Shown here: piece after piece, positions 44,549 through 52,483 of the stretch
How the letters are laid out: every line of letters begins with the position of its first letter
How positions within the stretch are numbered: position 1 is the first letter of the stretch
From: Roseovarius dicentrarchi
GTDB taxonomy: Bacteria; Pseudomonadota; Alphaproteobacteria; Rhodobacterales; Rhodobacteraceae
Direction of reading: 5' to 3'
Assembly: GCF_003316635.1 (NCBI RefSeq)
Contig: NZ_QNQP01000010.1
Coordinates: 1-64,000, forward strand
DNA length: 64,000 nucleotides
Notes under the pieces: model-generated
Told to the model about the DNA's origin: nothing
Databases searched by the model: none
Seen by the model: the letters and a program-made list of their open reading frames with translations, nothing else
Made by a program: the position numbers and the translations under genes

Positions 44549-44895
44549 GCCAGTACACCGACCCCGGCGACTGGTGCGCGCCTGTTGCCGGGATCCTCTA
44601 TCGCAGCACCGCGCCGCTGACCTGGCATGTGGGACGGCCCGGCAGCGGGCTGACCGTGACGGTGCCGGTCGGCGCGACCTTCGATGTGTCGGTCCCGCGC
44701 GGGCTTTGCCGCATCTTCAATCCGCACGATCCGCGCAGCCTGCGCGCCGCCGCCCTGCATGACGAACTGCTGCGCCGCGGCTGGGACCGCACCACGGCGG
44801 GCGCGATCTTCCACGATGCCCTGCGCGCCGATGGCATGCCGCGCTGGCGGAGGCTGGCCATGTGGCTGGCGGTGTCGCTGTTCAGATATCGGTAA
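44545..44895 (+). CDS. Phage protein, DUF1353 family
   Basis: The 116-residue protein shows WHVGRPGSGLTVTVPVGATF, VPRGLCRIFNP, RAAALHDELLRRGWDRTTAG and AIFHDALRADGMPRWRRLAM, the DUF1353 pattern with conserved H-D and FHDAL. The family occurs in phages close to lysis and tail-end genes. No holin or endolysin follows, so the phage is incomplete here. Confidence 0.8.
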   Translation: MSQYTDPGDWCAPVAGILYRSTAPLTWHVGRPGSGLTVTVPVGATFDVSVPRGLCRIFNPHDPRSLRAAALHDELLRRGWDRTTAGAIFHDALRADGMPRWRRLAMWLAVSLFRYR

Positions 44896-45029
44896 AAGGC
44901 GCTGTTCAAGGGGTGTTCAACGGGCGTTAAACAGACCGTTAAAGGCAGCTTGAAGGCGCGCGGTTTGAACGGTCACGCCACCGCGCCCTGTCCCGGCCCG
45001 GCGCGCCATGCTATCAAAAAAAGCGTTTG

Positions 45030-45064
45030 CTGCAGATTCGACTGTAAAACTCTGCAGATTTGAC
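45030..45064. promoter_or_regulatory. Two direct repeats CTGCAGATTYGAC before the DegT-type gene
   Basis: CTGCAGATTCGAC at 45030-45042 and CTGCAGATTTGAC at 45052-45064, 22 bases apart (two helical turns). The spacing suits a factor binding on one DNA face. The stretch 44896-45029 is otherwise GC-rich and gene-free. Confidence 0.4.
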
Positions 45065-45120
45065 CGTCACGCTACACACATATAGCCAGAAAACGGAGTT
45101 TCCCCTTTCGTGTCATGCCG

Positions 45121-45160
45121 CTTTTCGTTTAGAAAAGGCGAAACGTCTTTTCGGAAAAGG
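45121..45160. promoter_or_regulatory. Two inverted repeats overlapping the Shine-Dalgarno of the DegT-type gene
   Basis: CTTTTC-GTTTA-GAAAAG (45121-45137) and CTTTTC-G-GAAAAG (45147-45159). The second covers the GGAAAAGG Shine-Dalgarno (45153-45160), and the 12-mer AAAGGCGAAACG (45134-45145) lies between them. A repressor bound here would block translation or transcription of the gene. Confidence 0.45.
45134..45145. repeat. 12-mer direct repeat, right copy
   Basis: AAAGGCGAAACG, identical to 43125-43136. The two copies bracket the secreted hypothetical gene and the phage remnant. They may be a shared regulatory site or the scar of an insertion event. Confidence 0.5.
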
Positions 45161-45167
45161 TGAAATC

Positions 45168-46388
45168 ATGGCCACGAGCGCCCTGCCCCCCAACACATAC
45201 GATGCCGAGCCTATTCCAGAGGCTGCGCGCGATGCGATTGATCGGATGCTGCAATCGGGCGATTTGTTTCGCTACACCGCGCCCGAGGATTCGCCCGTCT
45301 CGCTGCTGGAGCGTGAATTTGCGCAAGCGATGGGGTCGCGCTATGCACTGGCAGTTTCAAGCTGCTCGGCGGCGTTGTTTCTATCGCTGAAGGCGTTGGA
45401 TCTGCCGCATGGGGCGCGTGTTCTGATTCCCGCGTTTACCTTTGCTGCGGTGCCGTCATCCGTCATGCACGCAGATTGTGTGCCCGTCCTGTGCGAGGTC
45501 GGCGACAATTACCGCATCGACATGGCTGATTTCGAAAGCCGTCTGGACGCAGACATAAGCGCTGTCATCATCAGCCATATGCGCGGTCACACCTCCGACA
45601 TGGACGCGATCATGGCGCTGTGCGACGCGCGCGGCATTCCGGTCATCGAGGACGCGGCGCATTCGCTGGGCACCACATGGCACGGGCGCAATATCGGCAC
45701 GATCGGGCGCATCGGGTGCTTTTCGTTTCAGTCCTACAAGCTGTTGAACGCAGGCGAAGGTGGTATCATGATCACCGATGACGCTGATCTGGTCGCACGG
45801 GCGATCATCATGTCCGGCGCGTATGAGCATAACTGGGCCAAGCATCTGGCCCATGGCGACAACGCGCTGAAGGATGCCTTTGGCCGTTGGCAGAACAAGC
45901 TGCCGCTGTACAATCTGCGCCTGAACAACCTGAGCGCGGCCATCATCCGCCCGCAGCTGAACGAGATCCCGCGCCGGGTGCGCGACGGCCGCGCAGGGCA
46001 TGATTACGTGGCCAGCCTGCTGGAGCAGAGCCCGTGGCTGAATGTGCCCGCGCCGCTGGTGCCCGAGGAACGGGCGCCGGATTCGATCCAGTTCAATCTG
46101 GTTGGCATGGATGAGGATGCCGCGCGCAGCTTTGCGGACGCGGCGGCGCAGCGCGGGGTCAAGGTGCAGATCTTTGGCCAGAGCCGGGACAATGCGCGCG
46201 CCTTCTGGAACTGGCAGTTTATTCCCGGCGATGTGCCGGACTTGCCGAAAACGCGCGCCATGCTGGCGCGGGCGTGTGACACCCGCCTGCCCGCGCGGCT
46301 GACGCGCGCGCAGCAGGATGCGATTGCCGGTGCGATCCTGGGCGCGGTTGAGGATGTGATGGGCGCAGCGCGTGCCTATGGCACCTGA
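45168..46388 (+). CDS. DegT/DnrJ/EryC1/StrS-type aminotransferase
   Basis: The 406-residue PLP enzyme has SRYALAVSSCSAALFLSLKA, VLIPAFTFAAVPSSVMHADC, VIEDAAHSLGTTWHGRNIG and the Schiff-base Lys in CFSFQSYKLLNAGEGGIM. Family members transaminate keto-sugars or act in cyclitol and small-molecule synthesis. GGAAAAGG lies seven bases before ATG 45168; a longer in-frame start at 45060 is unlikely because the palindromes lie inside it. It is convergent with the LysR gene. Confidence 0.88.
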   Translation: MATSALPPNTYDAEPIPEAARDAIDRMLQSGDLFRYTAPEDSPVSLLEREFAQAMGSRYALAVSSCSAALFLSLKALDLPHGARVLIPAFTFAAVPSSVMHADCVPVLCEVGDNYRIDMADFESRLDADISAVIISHMRGHTSDMDAIMALCDARGIPVIEDAAHSLGTTWHGRNIGTIGRIGCFSFQSYKLLNAGEGGIMITDDADLVARAIIMSGAYEHNWAKHLAHGDNALKDAFGRWQNKLPLYNLRLNNLSAAIIRPQLNEIPRRVRDGRAGHDYVASLLEQSPWLNVPAPLVPEERAPDSIQFNLVGMDEDAARSFADAAAQRGVKVQIFGQSRDNARAFWNWQFIPGDVPDLPKTRAMLARACDTRLPARLTRAQQDAIAGAILGAVEDVMGAARAYGT

Positions 46389-46434
46389 TGGCGTGCCACG
46401 GCAGGCGAAGGCGTGCGGTGTTGTCGGCGGAATT

Positions 46435-46458
46435 TGGGTATTTTGACCAAGAGAAAGC
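46435..46458 (-). repeat. Dispersed 3'-end intergenic motif, copy 5
   Basis: Read on the minus strand: GCTTTCTCTTGGTCAAAATA, then CCCA. It lies between the convergent stops of the DegT-type and LysR genes, in the orientation of the LysR gene. Confidence 0.55.
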
Positions 46459-46472
46459 CGGGGGACGGCGCG

Positions 46473-47447
46473 CTATAGCATGGTCAGTTCGCTGGTCAGG
46501 AACGGGTAGCGCGCCAGCGCCGGGGTGACGATGGCCTCTTGCAGGATCGGTTTGAGCGTGGCGGCCACATCGGCGGGCATGGATTGCAGGATATCCTTGC
46601 GCGCGGTCAGGGTGATCGTGCGTGTCAGTGGCTGGAATGGCAGTGGTAGCACGTCGATCTGATCGGCAAAGCGGCGCGCGCGCATCAGGGCCAGGGGCGG
46701 CAGGATGGTCCAGCCGCTGCCCTGTCCGACAAGGGCGAGGATCGCGTGGTAGCTGTCCAGCTCGAACCGGTGCGGCACGGTGATGTTTTCGCGGGCAAGG
46801 TGGGACGTGATCAGGCGGCCCATGTAATGGGCCTGGGTATATTGTACCAGCGGCAGGCCGCGCAGCTGGGCCAGCAGATCGGCGCCCGTGTCGATCAGGC
46901 CGCGCGGCGCGGCGACGACGAACCCCTCGCGCAGCAGAGGATGCGTTTCGGCCCAGTCGGGCGCGGCACCCAACTGCGCCGCGACGATCACATCCAGATC
47001 GCGCGAATCCAGCCGATCCTGAAGCAGGTGGCTGGCGCCGGTTTCCAGCTGGAAACGGCAGGATGTGAGGTGGCCCGCCATATGAGCCAGCAGGCGGGGC
47101 GTGACGTCAGCCTCGAAATCCTCGATCATGCCGAGGCGGAAAAGCGTGAGCGATGTCAGATCGGAGGCGGCCAGTTCGGCGCGGGCCTGCGCGGCCTCGT
47201 TCAGGATGACCTGCGCGCGGCGGTGCATGATTTCGCCCGCGCGGGTCAGGCGCAGGGGGCGCGCGCTGCGCTCCAGCAAGGGCGCGCCGACGGCCGATTC
47301 AAGATTGGTCAGCTGCTGGCTGATGGTGGACGCGCTGGCGCCGAGGCGCCGCGCGGCGGCCGAGATCGAGCGTTCATCGGCGGCGGCCATGAACACCTCG
47401 ATCCCCCAGAGCGTGATGCGGCCGGGACTACCGGGGCTGCCCGCCAT
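46473..47447 (-). CDS. LysR family transcriptional regulator
   Basis: The 324-residue protein has the LysR DNA-binding domain (LWGIEVFMAAADERSISAAA, then RRLGASASTISQQLTNLESA) and effector domain (LTLFRLGMIEDFEADVTPRL onward). It starts six bases after the phaR stop, so it is probably read from the phaR transcript. Its target is unknown; the convergent DegT-type gene is a neighbour, not a divergent partner. Confidence 0.92.
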   Translation of the reverse strand: MAGSPGSPGRITLWGIEVFMAAADERSISAAARRLGASASTISQQLTNLESAVGAPLLERSARPLRLTRAGEIMHRRAQVILNEAAQARAELAASDLTSLTLFRLGMIEDFEADVTPRLLAHMAGHLTSCRFQLETGASHLLQDRLDSRDLDVIVAAQLGAAPDWAETHPLLREGFVVAAPRGLIDTGADLLAQLRGLPLVQYTQAHYMGRLITSHLARENITVPHRFELDSYHAILALVGQGSGWTILPPLALMRARRFADQIDVLPLPFQPLTRTITLTARKDILQSMPADVAATLKPILQEAIVTPALARYPFLTSELTML

Positions 47448-47453
47448 TCCGCG

Positions 47454-48005
47454 TTACTTGCCCATGCGCGCGAGCTGTTGCTGTAGCGCGGCCAGCTGCG
47501 CCTTGATCTCGTCCAGGTCACCGCCATCAGACTGGCGCTTGCCTTTGGAGGGCGCGGCGCCGATGCCGCCCAAGCCGCCGGTCATGGCCTTCATGAACGC
47601 CTCTTGCTGGATGCGCATCGCGTCCATGCCGGGCATCTGCGCCAGCGGGTTTGCCTTGGTCATGTTTTCCAGCAGTTTCGATTGCCCGTCGCGCAGCATC
47701 TCGAAGCTGGCGGCCAGAAATTCGGGCACGATGCTGCCCGCCTGCGTGGTGTAGCTGCGCACCAGATCATTCAAAACGTTGATCGGCAGGACGTTTTCGC
47801 CCCTGCTTTCGTGGTCGGCAATGATTTGCAGCAAGTATTGGCGGGTCAGATCGTCGCCTGATTTCAGGTCGATGATCTGCACGTCGCGCCCATCGCGGAT
47901 GAACTGGCTGATATCCTCCAGCGTCACGTAATCGGATGTTTCGGTGTTGTAGAGGCGCCGGCTGGCATAGCGTTTGATCAGCAACGGCTTGTCTTTGTCG
48001 GCCAC
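47454..48005 (-). CDS. phaR: Polyhydroxyalkanoate synthesis repressor PhaR
   Basis: The 183-residue PhaR has the PHB accumulation regulatory N-domain (LLIKRYASRRLYNTETSDYV, TLEDISQFIRDGRDVQIIDL) that binds both DNA and PHB, and the C-domain (SYTTQAGSIVPEFLAASFEM). It represses phasin synthesis until PHB granules form and titrate it. Candidate binding palindromes CTGC-N3-GCAG lie before phaP (48691) and between phaC and phaZ (50578). The promoter region also has a TGC-rich direct repeat (TGCAGCGG-TGCAGC at 48025-48038). Confidence 0.95.
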   Translation of the reverse strand: MADKDKPLLIKRYASRRLYNTETSDYVTLEDISQFIRDGRDVQIIDLKSGDDLTRQYLLQIIADHESRGENVLPINVLNDLVRSYTTQAGSIVPEFLAASFEMLRDGQSKLLENMTKANPLAQMPGMDAMRIQQEAFMKAMTGGLGGIGAAPSKGKRQSDGGDLDEIKAQLAALQQQLARMGK

Positions 48006-48059
48006 GGGCGGCTCTCCCAGTAAATGCAGCGGTGCAGCAAGCCTAGTCGCTGCGCGCGC

Positions 48060-48093
48060 AAAAAGAAAGGGCGAGCCGCAATGCGGCCCGCCC
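48060..48093 (-). terminator. Terminator of the phasin gene
   Basis: On the minus strand, GGGCGGGCCGC and GCGGCTCGCCC pair around a three-base loop (48069-48093) and are followed by TTTCTTTTT (48060-48068). It is a clear intrinsic terminator between phaP and phaR, so the two are separate transcripts. Confidence 0.8.
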
Positions 48094-48145
48094 GATCGAT
48101 ACCTGCGCCCCCAGGGAGGAGGAAAGGCGCGATATCTGCTGCGAA

Positions 48146-48598
48146 TTACTTCGCGGCGTTACCTGCCTTGGAAGCAGCTTTGGACATGTCGTCCTGTGCT
48201 TTCTTGACGGCTGTTGTGGCTTCTTCCTGCATGTCGCGGCCGGCCGACATCAGCAGTTCCATTGTCTCGGTCTGTACCTTCTTGGCGACTTCGGCGAATG
48301 CGGCCATGTTTTCGGCTGCGATTTCGGCGTTGGCAGAAGCAAAATCGCTCATTGCCTTGGAATAGTCGGCCGGGTCGGTCTTGGCCTTGGACATTTCGGA
48401 CATCTTCGCCAGGGTCGACTTGGTCCATGCGGACTGGATCTCGGCGGACTTTTCAGCGGCGCTCAGCGCAACGTTCGACAGTTTTTCGCCCAGGGCGGCC
48501 TGATTCTTGAACGTGTCTTCCATCGACTTTGTGTCGACGGGGAATGCGCCCATCATGTCTTTCATCATCGTGTTCATGTCTTGTGCTTTGTTAGCCAT
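48146..48598 (-). CDS. phaP: Phasin (PHB granule-associated protein)
   Basis: The 150-residue helical protein reads MNTMMKDMMGAFPVDTKSME, ALGEKLSNVALSAAEKSAEI and AAENMAAFAEVAKKVQTETM, the amphipathic-helix pattern of phasins with many Met, Ala and Lys and no Cys. It coats PHB granules. Its promoter region carries a PhaR-type palindrome at 48691-48701 and a strong terminator downstream, as expected of a highly expressed gene. Confidence 0.93.
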   Translation of the reverse strand: MANKAQDMNTMMKDMMGAFPVDTKSMEDTFKNQAALGEKLSNVALSAAEKSAEIQSAWTKSTLAKMSEMSKAKTDPADYSKAMSDFASANAEIAAENMAAFAEVAKKVQTETMELLMSAGRDMQEEATTAVKKAQDDMSKAASKAGNAAK

Positions 48599-48690
48599 GG
48601 TGTAGTTCCTTTGCTATGTGCGGGACCTACCCGCTGTTTCGCGTCTGACCCCAATATGCATGCTGCGCTGCGGCATTTCAAGGGATTTTT

Positions 48691-48701
48691 CTGCGATGCA
48701 G
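48691..48701. promoter_or_regulatory. PhaR-type operator upstream of phaP
   Basis: CTGC-GAT-GCAG, a perfect CTGC-N3-GCAG palindrome, 93 bases before the phaP ATG. A second TGC-rich stretch (TGCTGCGCTGCGGCA) lies at 48661-48675. Such sites are bound by PhaR in Paracoccus. Confidence 0.6.
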
Positions 48702-48748
48702 CATTTTGTGTCGGGGCGATCGGGCAAGGGATTGGCGACGCTGGATAA

Positions 48749-50554
48749 TCAGCGCATGGCTTTTTGACGAACGTAGTCGCCGGGCGCATCGGCCAGCGGC
48801 GGATGATCCGAATCGCCCGGCTGACGCGCGGGAACTTCGCCGCCCGAGCGCGGGCGCAGCCAGGCCTCCCACCGGGGCCACCAGCTGCCTTCGGTGAAAC
48901 TGGCCGCGTCCTTCCATGTGGCGGCATCGCCGGACCAGTCGCCATTGGTATAATGGCCGTATTTCTTTTTGCTGGGCGGATTGACGATGCCGGCGATATG
49001 GCCCGACTGCGACACGATAAAGGTCCGGTCGTCTGATCCGGTTTTCTGCATGCCGCGATAGCAATCCTTCCACGGCGCAATATGATCGGTCTCGCAGGTG
49101 ACGGCCATCAGCGGCACATCCACGTCCGAAATGCGCAGCGTTTTGCCCATAAGGTCGAACCCCTCCCCGGCGAACAGGTTTTGCTGGCACAGGCCGCGCA
49201 GATACTGCATCGCCATCTTGCCCGGCAGGTTGGAGCCGTCGCCGTTCCAGTAAAGCAGATCAAACGCCGGCGGCGCCTCGCCCAGCATGTAACTGCGGAT
49301 CGCGGGTTTGTAGATCAGATCGTTGGAACGCAGAAAGCTCATCGTGCGGCCAAGGATGAAGGCGCGCAGGATGCCTTGCGCCTCGACCTCTGCCGCGATG
49401 CCGTCAACGAAATCGTCCTGCAGGAAGGGCGTGAATTCGCCCTGATTGTCGAAATCCGTCAGCGCGGTAAAGAAGGTGGCCGAGTTGACCGACGTATCGC
49501 CGCGCGCCTTGAGCAGCGACAGCGTCAGCGCCAGCGTGGTGCCGGCGATGCAATAGCCGACGGCGTTGACCTTGGGCTGCCCGGTGATCGCCTTGACCTC
49601 GCGAATGGCGGCCAGGTAGCCATCCTCGATATATTTCTCCATGCCCACTTCGGCATAGCTGACATCGGGGTTGATCCATGAGACGACGAACAGGGTATAG
49701 CCCTGCTCGGTCACCCATTTGATCAGGCTGTTCTGTTCCTTCAGGTCGAGAATATAGAATTTGTTGATCCATGGCGGAAACACGATCAACGGGATTTCAC
49801 GCACCTTGTCCGTGGCGGGCGCGTATTGGATCAGCTCCATCATGTCATTTCGATAGACCACCTTGCCCGGTGTCGTGGCAATATTGCCACCCAGCTGAAA
49901 CGCTGACTCGTCCGCCAGACGCACCACCATCTCGCCGTTATTCGCCTCCAGATCGGCGACCAGATTCTCCAGCCCCTTGACCAGACTTTCGCCATCGGTG
50001 GCCACTGCCTTTTCCAGCGCATCGGGGTTTGTGCCCAGAAAATTCGTGGGGGCGATCATGTCCACGATCTGCCTTGAGAAATAGTCCAGCCGCTTTTGCT
50101 CGACCGGGTCCAGATCATCGATTTTGGCCACGGCATCCGTTATGGCCTGCGCGTTCAGCTCGTATTGTTCACGTATGTAGCGAAAATAAGGGTTTGTGTA
50201 CCATAGCGGGTTTTCAAAACGCTTGTCGCGGGGGCCATCCTCGGGCGCGGGGGCGGTCGCGCCCGTCAGCAGCATTTGCTGCGCCTGCATGAACTGGCGC
50301 ACGGATTGGCTCCAGTATTCCAGCTGATTTTCATACAGTTTGGCGGGGTTTTCAAACGCATCTGTCCAATAGGACGCAAGCGCCTTTGAAAACAGGTCCT
50401 GCGATGGCCCGCTCAGCGTCGGGTTTGCCGGATTGCGGTCAGACAGGGCTGCGATCAGACGTTTGGACAGCGCCTCTACCCGCACCAGATTGGCGGACAT
50501 CCGGTCAAGGGTGTCATCTTGTTTTTCGTCCGAAGCTTGCTGATCCGTTGCCAT
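48749..50554 (-). CDS. phaC: Class I polyhydroxyalkanoate synthase PhaC
   Basis: The 601-residue synthase has the alpha/beta hydrolase-type catalytic triad: Cys in VNAVGYCIAGTTLAL (about residue 335), Asp in CETDHIAPW and His in SQSGHIAGI. The lipase-like box reads GYCIAG, so the usual second Gly of GYCxG is Ala. It polymerises 3-hydroxyacyl-CoA at the granule surface. ATG 50554 is chosen because GGGTGA (50565-50570) is ten bases upstream; the in-frame ATG 50563 is only one base from it. It diverges from phaZ. Confidence 0.95.
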   Translation of the reverse strand: MATDQQASDEKQDDTLDRMSANLVRVEALSKRLIAALSDRNPANPTLSGPSQDLFSKALASYWTDAFENPAKLYENQLEYWSQSVRQFMQAQQMLLTGATAPAPEDGPRDKRFENPLWYTNPYFRYIREQYELNAQAITDAVAKIDDLDPVEQKRLDYFSRQIVDMIAPTNFLGTNPDALEKAVATDGESLVKGLENLVADLEANNGEMVVRLADESAFQLGGNIATTPGKVVYRNDMMELIQYAPATDKVREIPLIVFPPWINKFYILDLKEQNSLIKWVTEQGYTLFVVSWINPDVSYAEVGMEKYIEDGYLAAIREVKAITGQPKVNAVGYCIAGTTLALTLSLLKARGDTSVNSATFFTALTDFDNQGEFTPFLQDDFVDGIAAEVEAQGILRAFILGRTMSFLRSNDLIYKPAIRSYMLGEAPPAFDLLYWNGDGSNLPGKMAMQYLRGLCQQNLFAGEGFDLMGKTLRISDVDVPLMAVTCETDHIAPWKDCYRGMQKTGSDDRTFIVSQSGHIAGIVNPPSKKKYGHYTNGDWSGDAATWKDAASFTEGSWWPRWEAWLRPRSGGEVPARQPGDSDHPPLADAPGDYVRQKAMR

Positions 50555-50577
50555 CTTAATCATTTCACCCTAAGTTT

Positions 50578-50588
50578 CTGCTACGCAG
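50578..50588. promoter_or_regulatory. PhaR-type operator between phaC and phaZ
   Basis: CTGC-TAC-GCAG, the same CTGC-N3-GCAG palindrome as before phaP, in the 114-base divergent promoter region. It could let PhaR control synthase and depolymerase together. Confidence 0.6.
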
Positions 50589-50668
50589 CATTTCGTCGCC
50601 ACGTTTCGGCCAGGCCGGCCCGGCGCACGCGGCAAGTATAATAGGGCGCACCGCCCTGAAGGAGTCTT

Positions 50669-52426
50669 ATGCGTTACATGGCCACCTATGACATGATGGA
50701 AACAGTACGCAACGCCAATCAATGGTTCGGGGCAACCGCCCTCTCGTTTGCATCCTACCCCATATTCAGCATGACGCCAAACCCTGCGTTTCAGTGGATT
50801 TCCGCATGGGGCGAAGTGACCGAGCGCACATTTGCCCGCATGGTGACCAAACCCGACTGGGGCATTCGCACCTTTACCTGTGACGACGGCAAGGATCATC
50901 TGGTCAGCATCGACACCATCGTCGAAAAACCGTTCGGCAACCTGATCCAGTTTGCCGTTCCGGGCCGCAAGCCGATGAAGCGCCGCGTTCTGCTGATTGC
51001 GCCGATGTCGGGCCATTACGCCACCCTCCTGCGCTCGACCGTCAAAAGCCTGCTGGTCCATTGCGAGGTGTTCATCACCGACTGGCACAACGCGCGCGAT
51101 ATTCCCGTCAGCGCGGGCAAGTTCGACGTCGAGGATTACACCCTGTATCTTGCCGAGTTCATGCGCGAGATGGGCCCCGACACGCATGTCATCGCCGTTT
51201 GCCAGCCCGCGCCGCTGGCGCTGGCCGCCACCGCCCTTCTGGCCGAGGATGAGCCGGACGCGCAGCCGCGCACCCTGACGCTGATCGGCGGTCCGGTGGA
51301 CCCCGATGCCAACCCGACCGAAGTGACCGATTTTGGCCGCCGCGTCACGATGGGCCAGCTTGAGGGCACGATGACGCAGCGCGTCGGGTTCAAATATCCG
51401 GGCGTGGGCCGCATGGTATATCCTGGTCTGCTGCAACTGGCGTCGTTCATCTCCATGAACAGCGAAAAGCACTCCAAGGCGTTCAGCGATCAGATCGTCC
51501 GCGTCGCCAAGGGCGAGGATGGCGATCACGACCGCCACAACCGGTTCTATGATGAATATCTGGCCGTGATGGACATGCCGGCCGAATTCTACCTGTCCAC
51601 GGTCGAGCGGATTTTCAAAGGGCTTGAGATCGCCAATAACGAATTCACCATCAAGGGCCGCCGCCTGGACATTGGCAAGATCACGACTGTCGCCGTCAAA
51701 ACGGTCGAGGGCGGGCATGACGACATCTCCGCCCCCGGACAGTGCATCGCCGCGCTGGACCTGCTGACCGGCGTGCCGGACTCCAAAAAGGCCAGCCATG
51801 TCGAGCCGGACGCCGGCCATTACGGTATTTTCGCCGGCCGCAGCTGGCGCAAGAATATCCGCCCCTTGGTTCTGGCCTTCATGGATCAGCACAGCGACCC
51901 TGCGCCAAAATCGACGCCCAAGCCCGCGCCCGCCAAGAAGGCGCCGGCCGCGCAGCCTGCCGTCGCCAAAACGGCAGAAAAACCGGCCCCGGCCGAGAAG
52001 CGCGCCGCGCCTGCCCCTGCGGCCAAGGCACCGGCTCAGGACGCAGCCGCAAGCGCCCCGGCGCCCGCCAAGGCGCAGACGGCAGAGGCACCTTCCGCCA
52101 AGGCCACCGCGCCCGCGCCCGCCGCGAAACCGGCAGCGACAGAGAAGTCGGCGGCAAAGCCGCAGCCCGCAGAGGCGTCCAAGACACCGCCCGAAGCTGC
52201 GCCCAAATCGACACCCAAATCGACACCCAGCCCGGCACCGGCGGCCCCCACGACCAAGGCCGCTACCGAGCAAGCGCCGTTTGCCAAGGCAACGCCCAGC
52301 GCCCCGCCCGCAGCGCAAGCGCCCACGGCAAGCGCCGCAGCAGCACCCGCAACCGATGCGCCCAAGCCCGGCCCCAAGCCTGCCCCGCGCAACAGCTCGA
52401 ACCGCCGGAAGGTCCGGCGCGGCTAA
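50669..52426 (+). CDS. phaZ: Intracellular PHB depolymerase PhaZ with long Ala/Pro/Lys tail
   Basis: The 585-residue protein has a PhaZ catalytic region to about residue 408: Cys in HVIAVCQPAPLALAA (about 178), Asp in EGGHDDISAPGQ and His in PDAGHYGIFAGRSW. It degrades native PHB granules. Residues 411-585 are a low-complexity tail of Ala, Pro and Lys (PAPKSTPKPAPAKKAPAAQP) that ends in NSSNRRKVRRG. Typical PhaZ proteins stop near 410-430. AAGGAG sits four bases before ATG 50669. It is divergent from phaC. Confidence 0.92.
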   Translation: MRYMATYDMMETVRNANQWFGATALSFASYPIFSMTPNPAFQWISAWGEVTERTFARMVTKPDWGIRTFTCDDGKDHLVSIDTIVEKPFGNLIQFAVPGRKPMKRRVLLIAPMSGHYATLLRSTVKSLLVHCEVFITDWHNARDIPVSAGKFDVEDYTLYLAEFMREMGPDTHVIAVCQPAPLALAATALLAEDEPDAQPRTLTLIGGPVDPDANPTEVTDFGRRVTMGQLEGTMTQRVGFKYPGVGRMVYPGLLQLASFISMNSEKHSKAFSDQIVRVAKGEDGDHDRHNRFYDEYLAVMDMPAEFYLSTVERIFKGLEIANNEFTIKGRRLDIGKITTVAVKTVEGGHDDISAPGQCIAALDLLTGVPDSKKASHVEPDAGHYGIFAGRSWRKNIRPLVLAFMDQHSDPAPKSTPKPAPAKKAPAAQPAVAKTAEKPAPAEKRAAPAPAAKAPAQDAAASAPAPAKAQTAEAPSAKATAPAPAAKPAATEKSAAKPQPAEASKTPPEAAPKSTPKSTPSPAPAAPTTKAATEQAPFAKATPSAPPAAQAPTASAAAAPATDAPKPGPKPAPRNSSNRRKVRRG

Positions 52427-52454
52427 CGCCGTCGCTTTTCGCTGACGTTCAATC

Positions 52455-52483
52455 AGGCCTCGCCCCACTCCGGGGCGGGGCCT
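52455..52483. terminator. Bidirectional terminator between phaZ and a hydrolase gene
   Basis: AGGCCTCGCCCC (52455-52466) and GGGGCGGGGCCT (52472-52483) form a 12-base stem with one G-T pair and loop ACTCC. It lies between convergent genes and overlaps the hydrolase stop, so it can serve both strands. Confidence 0.65.

Noticed and set aside
50570..52468. A 632-codon open frame antisense to phaZ
   Set aside because: Its Gly/Arg/Cys-rich run is the reverse complement of the PhaZ Ala/Pro/Lys tail; no independent evidence of coding.
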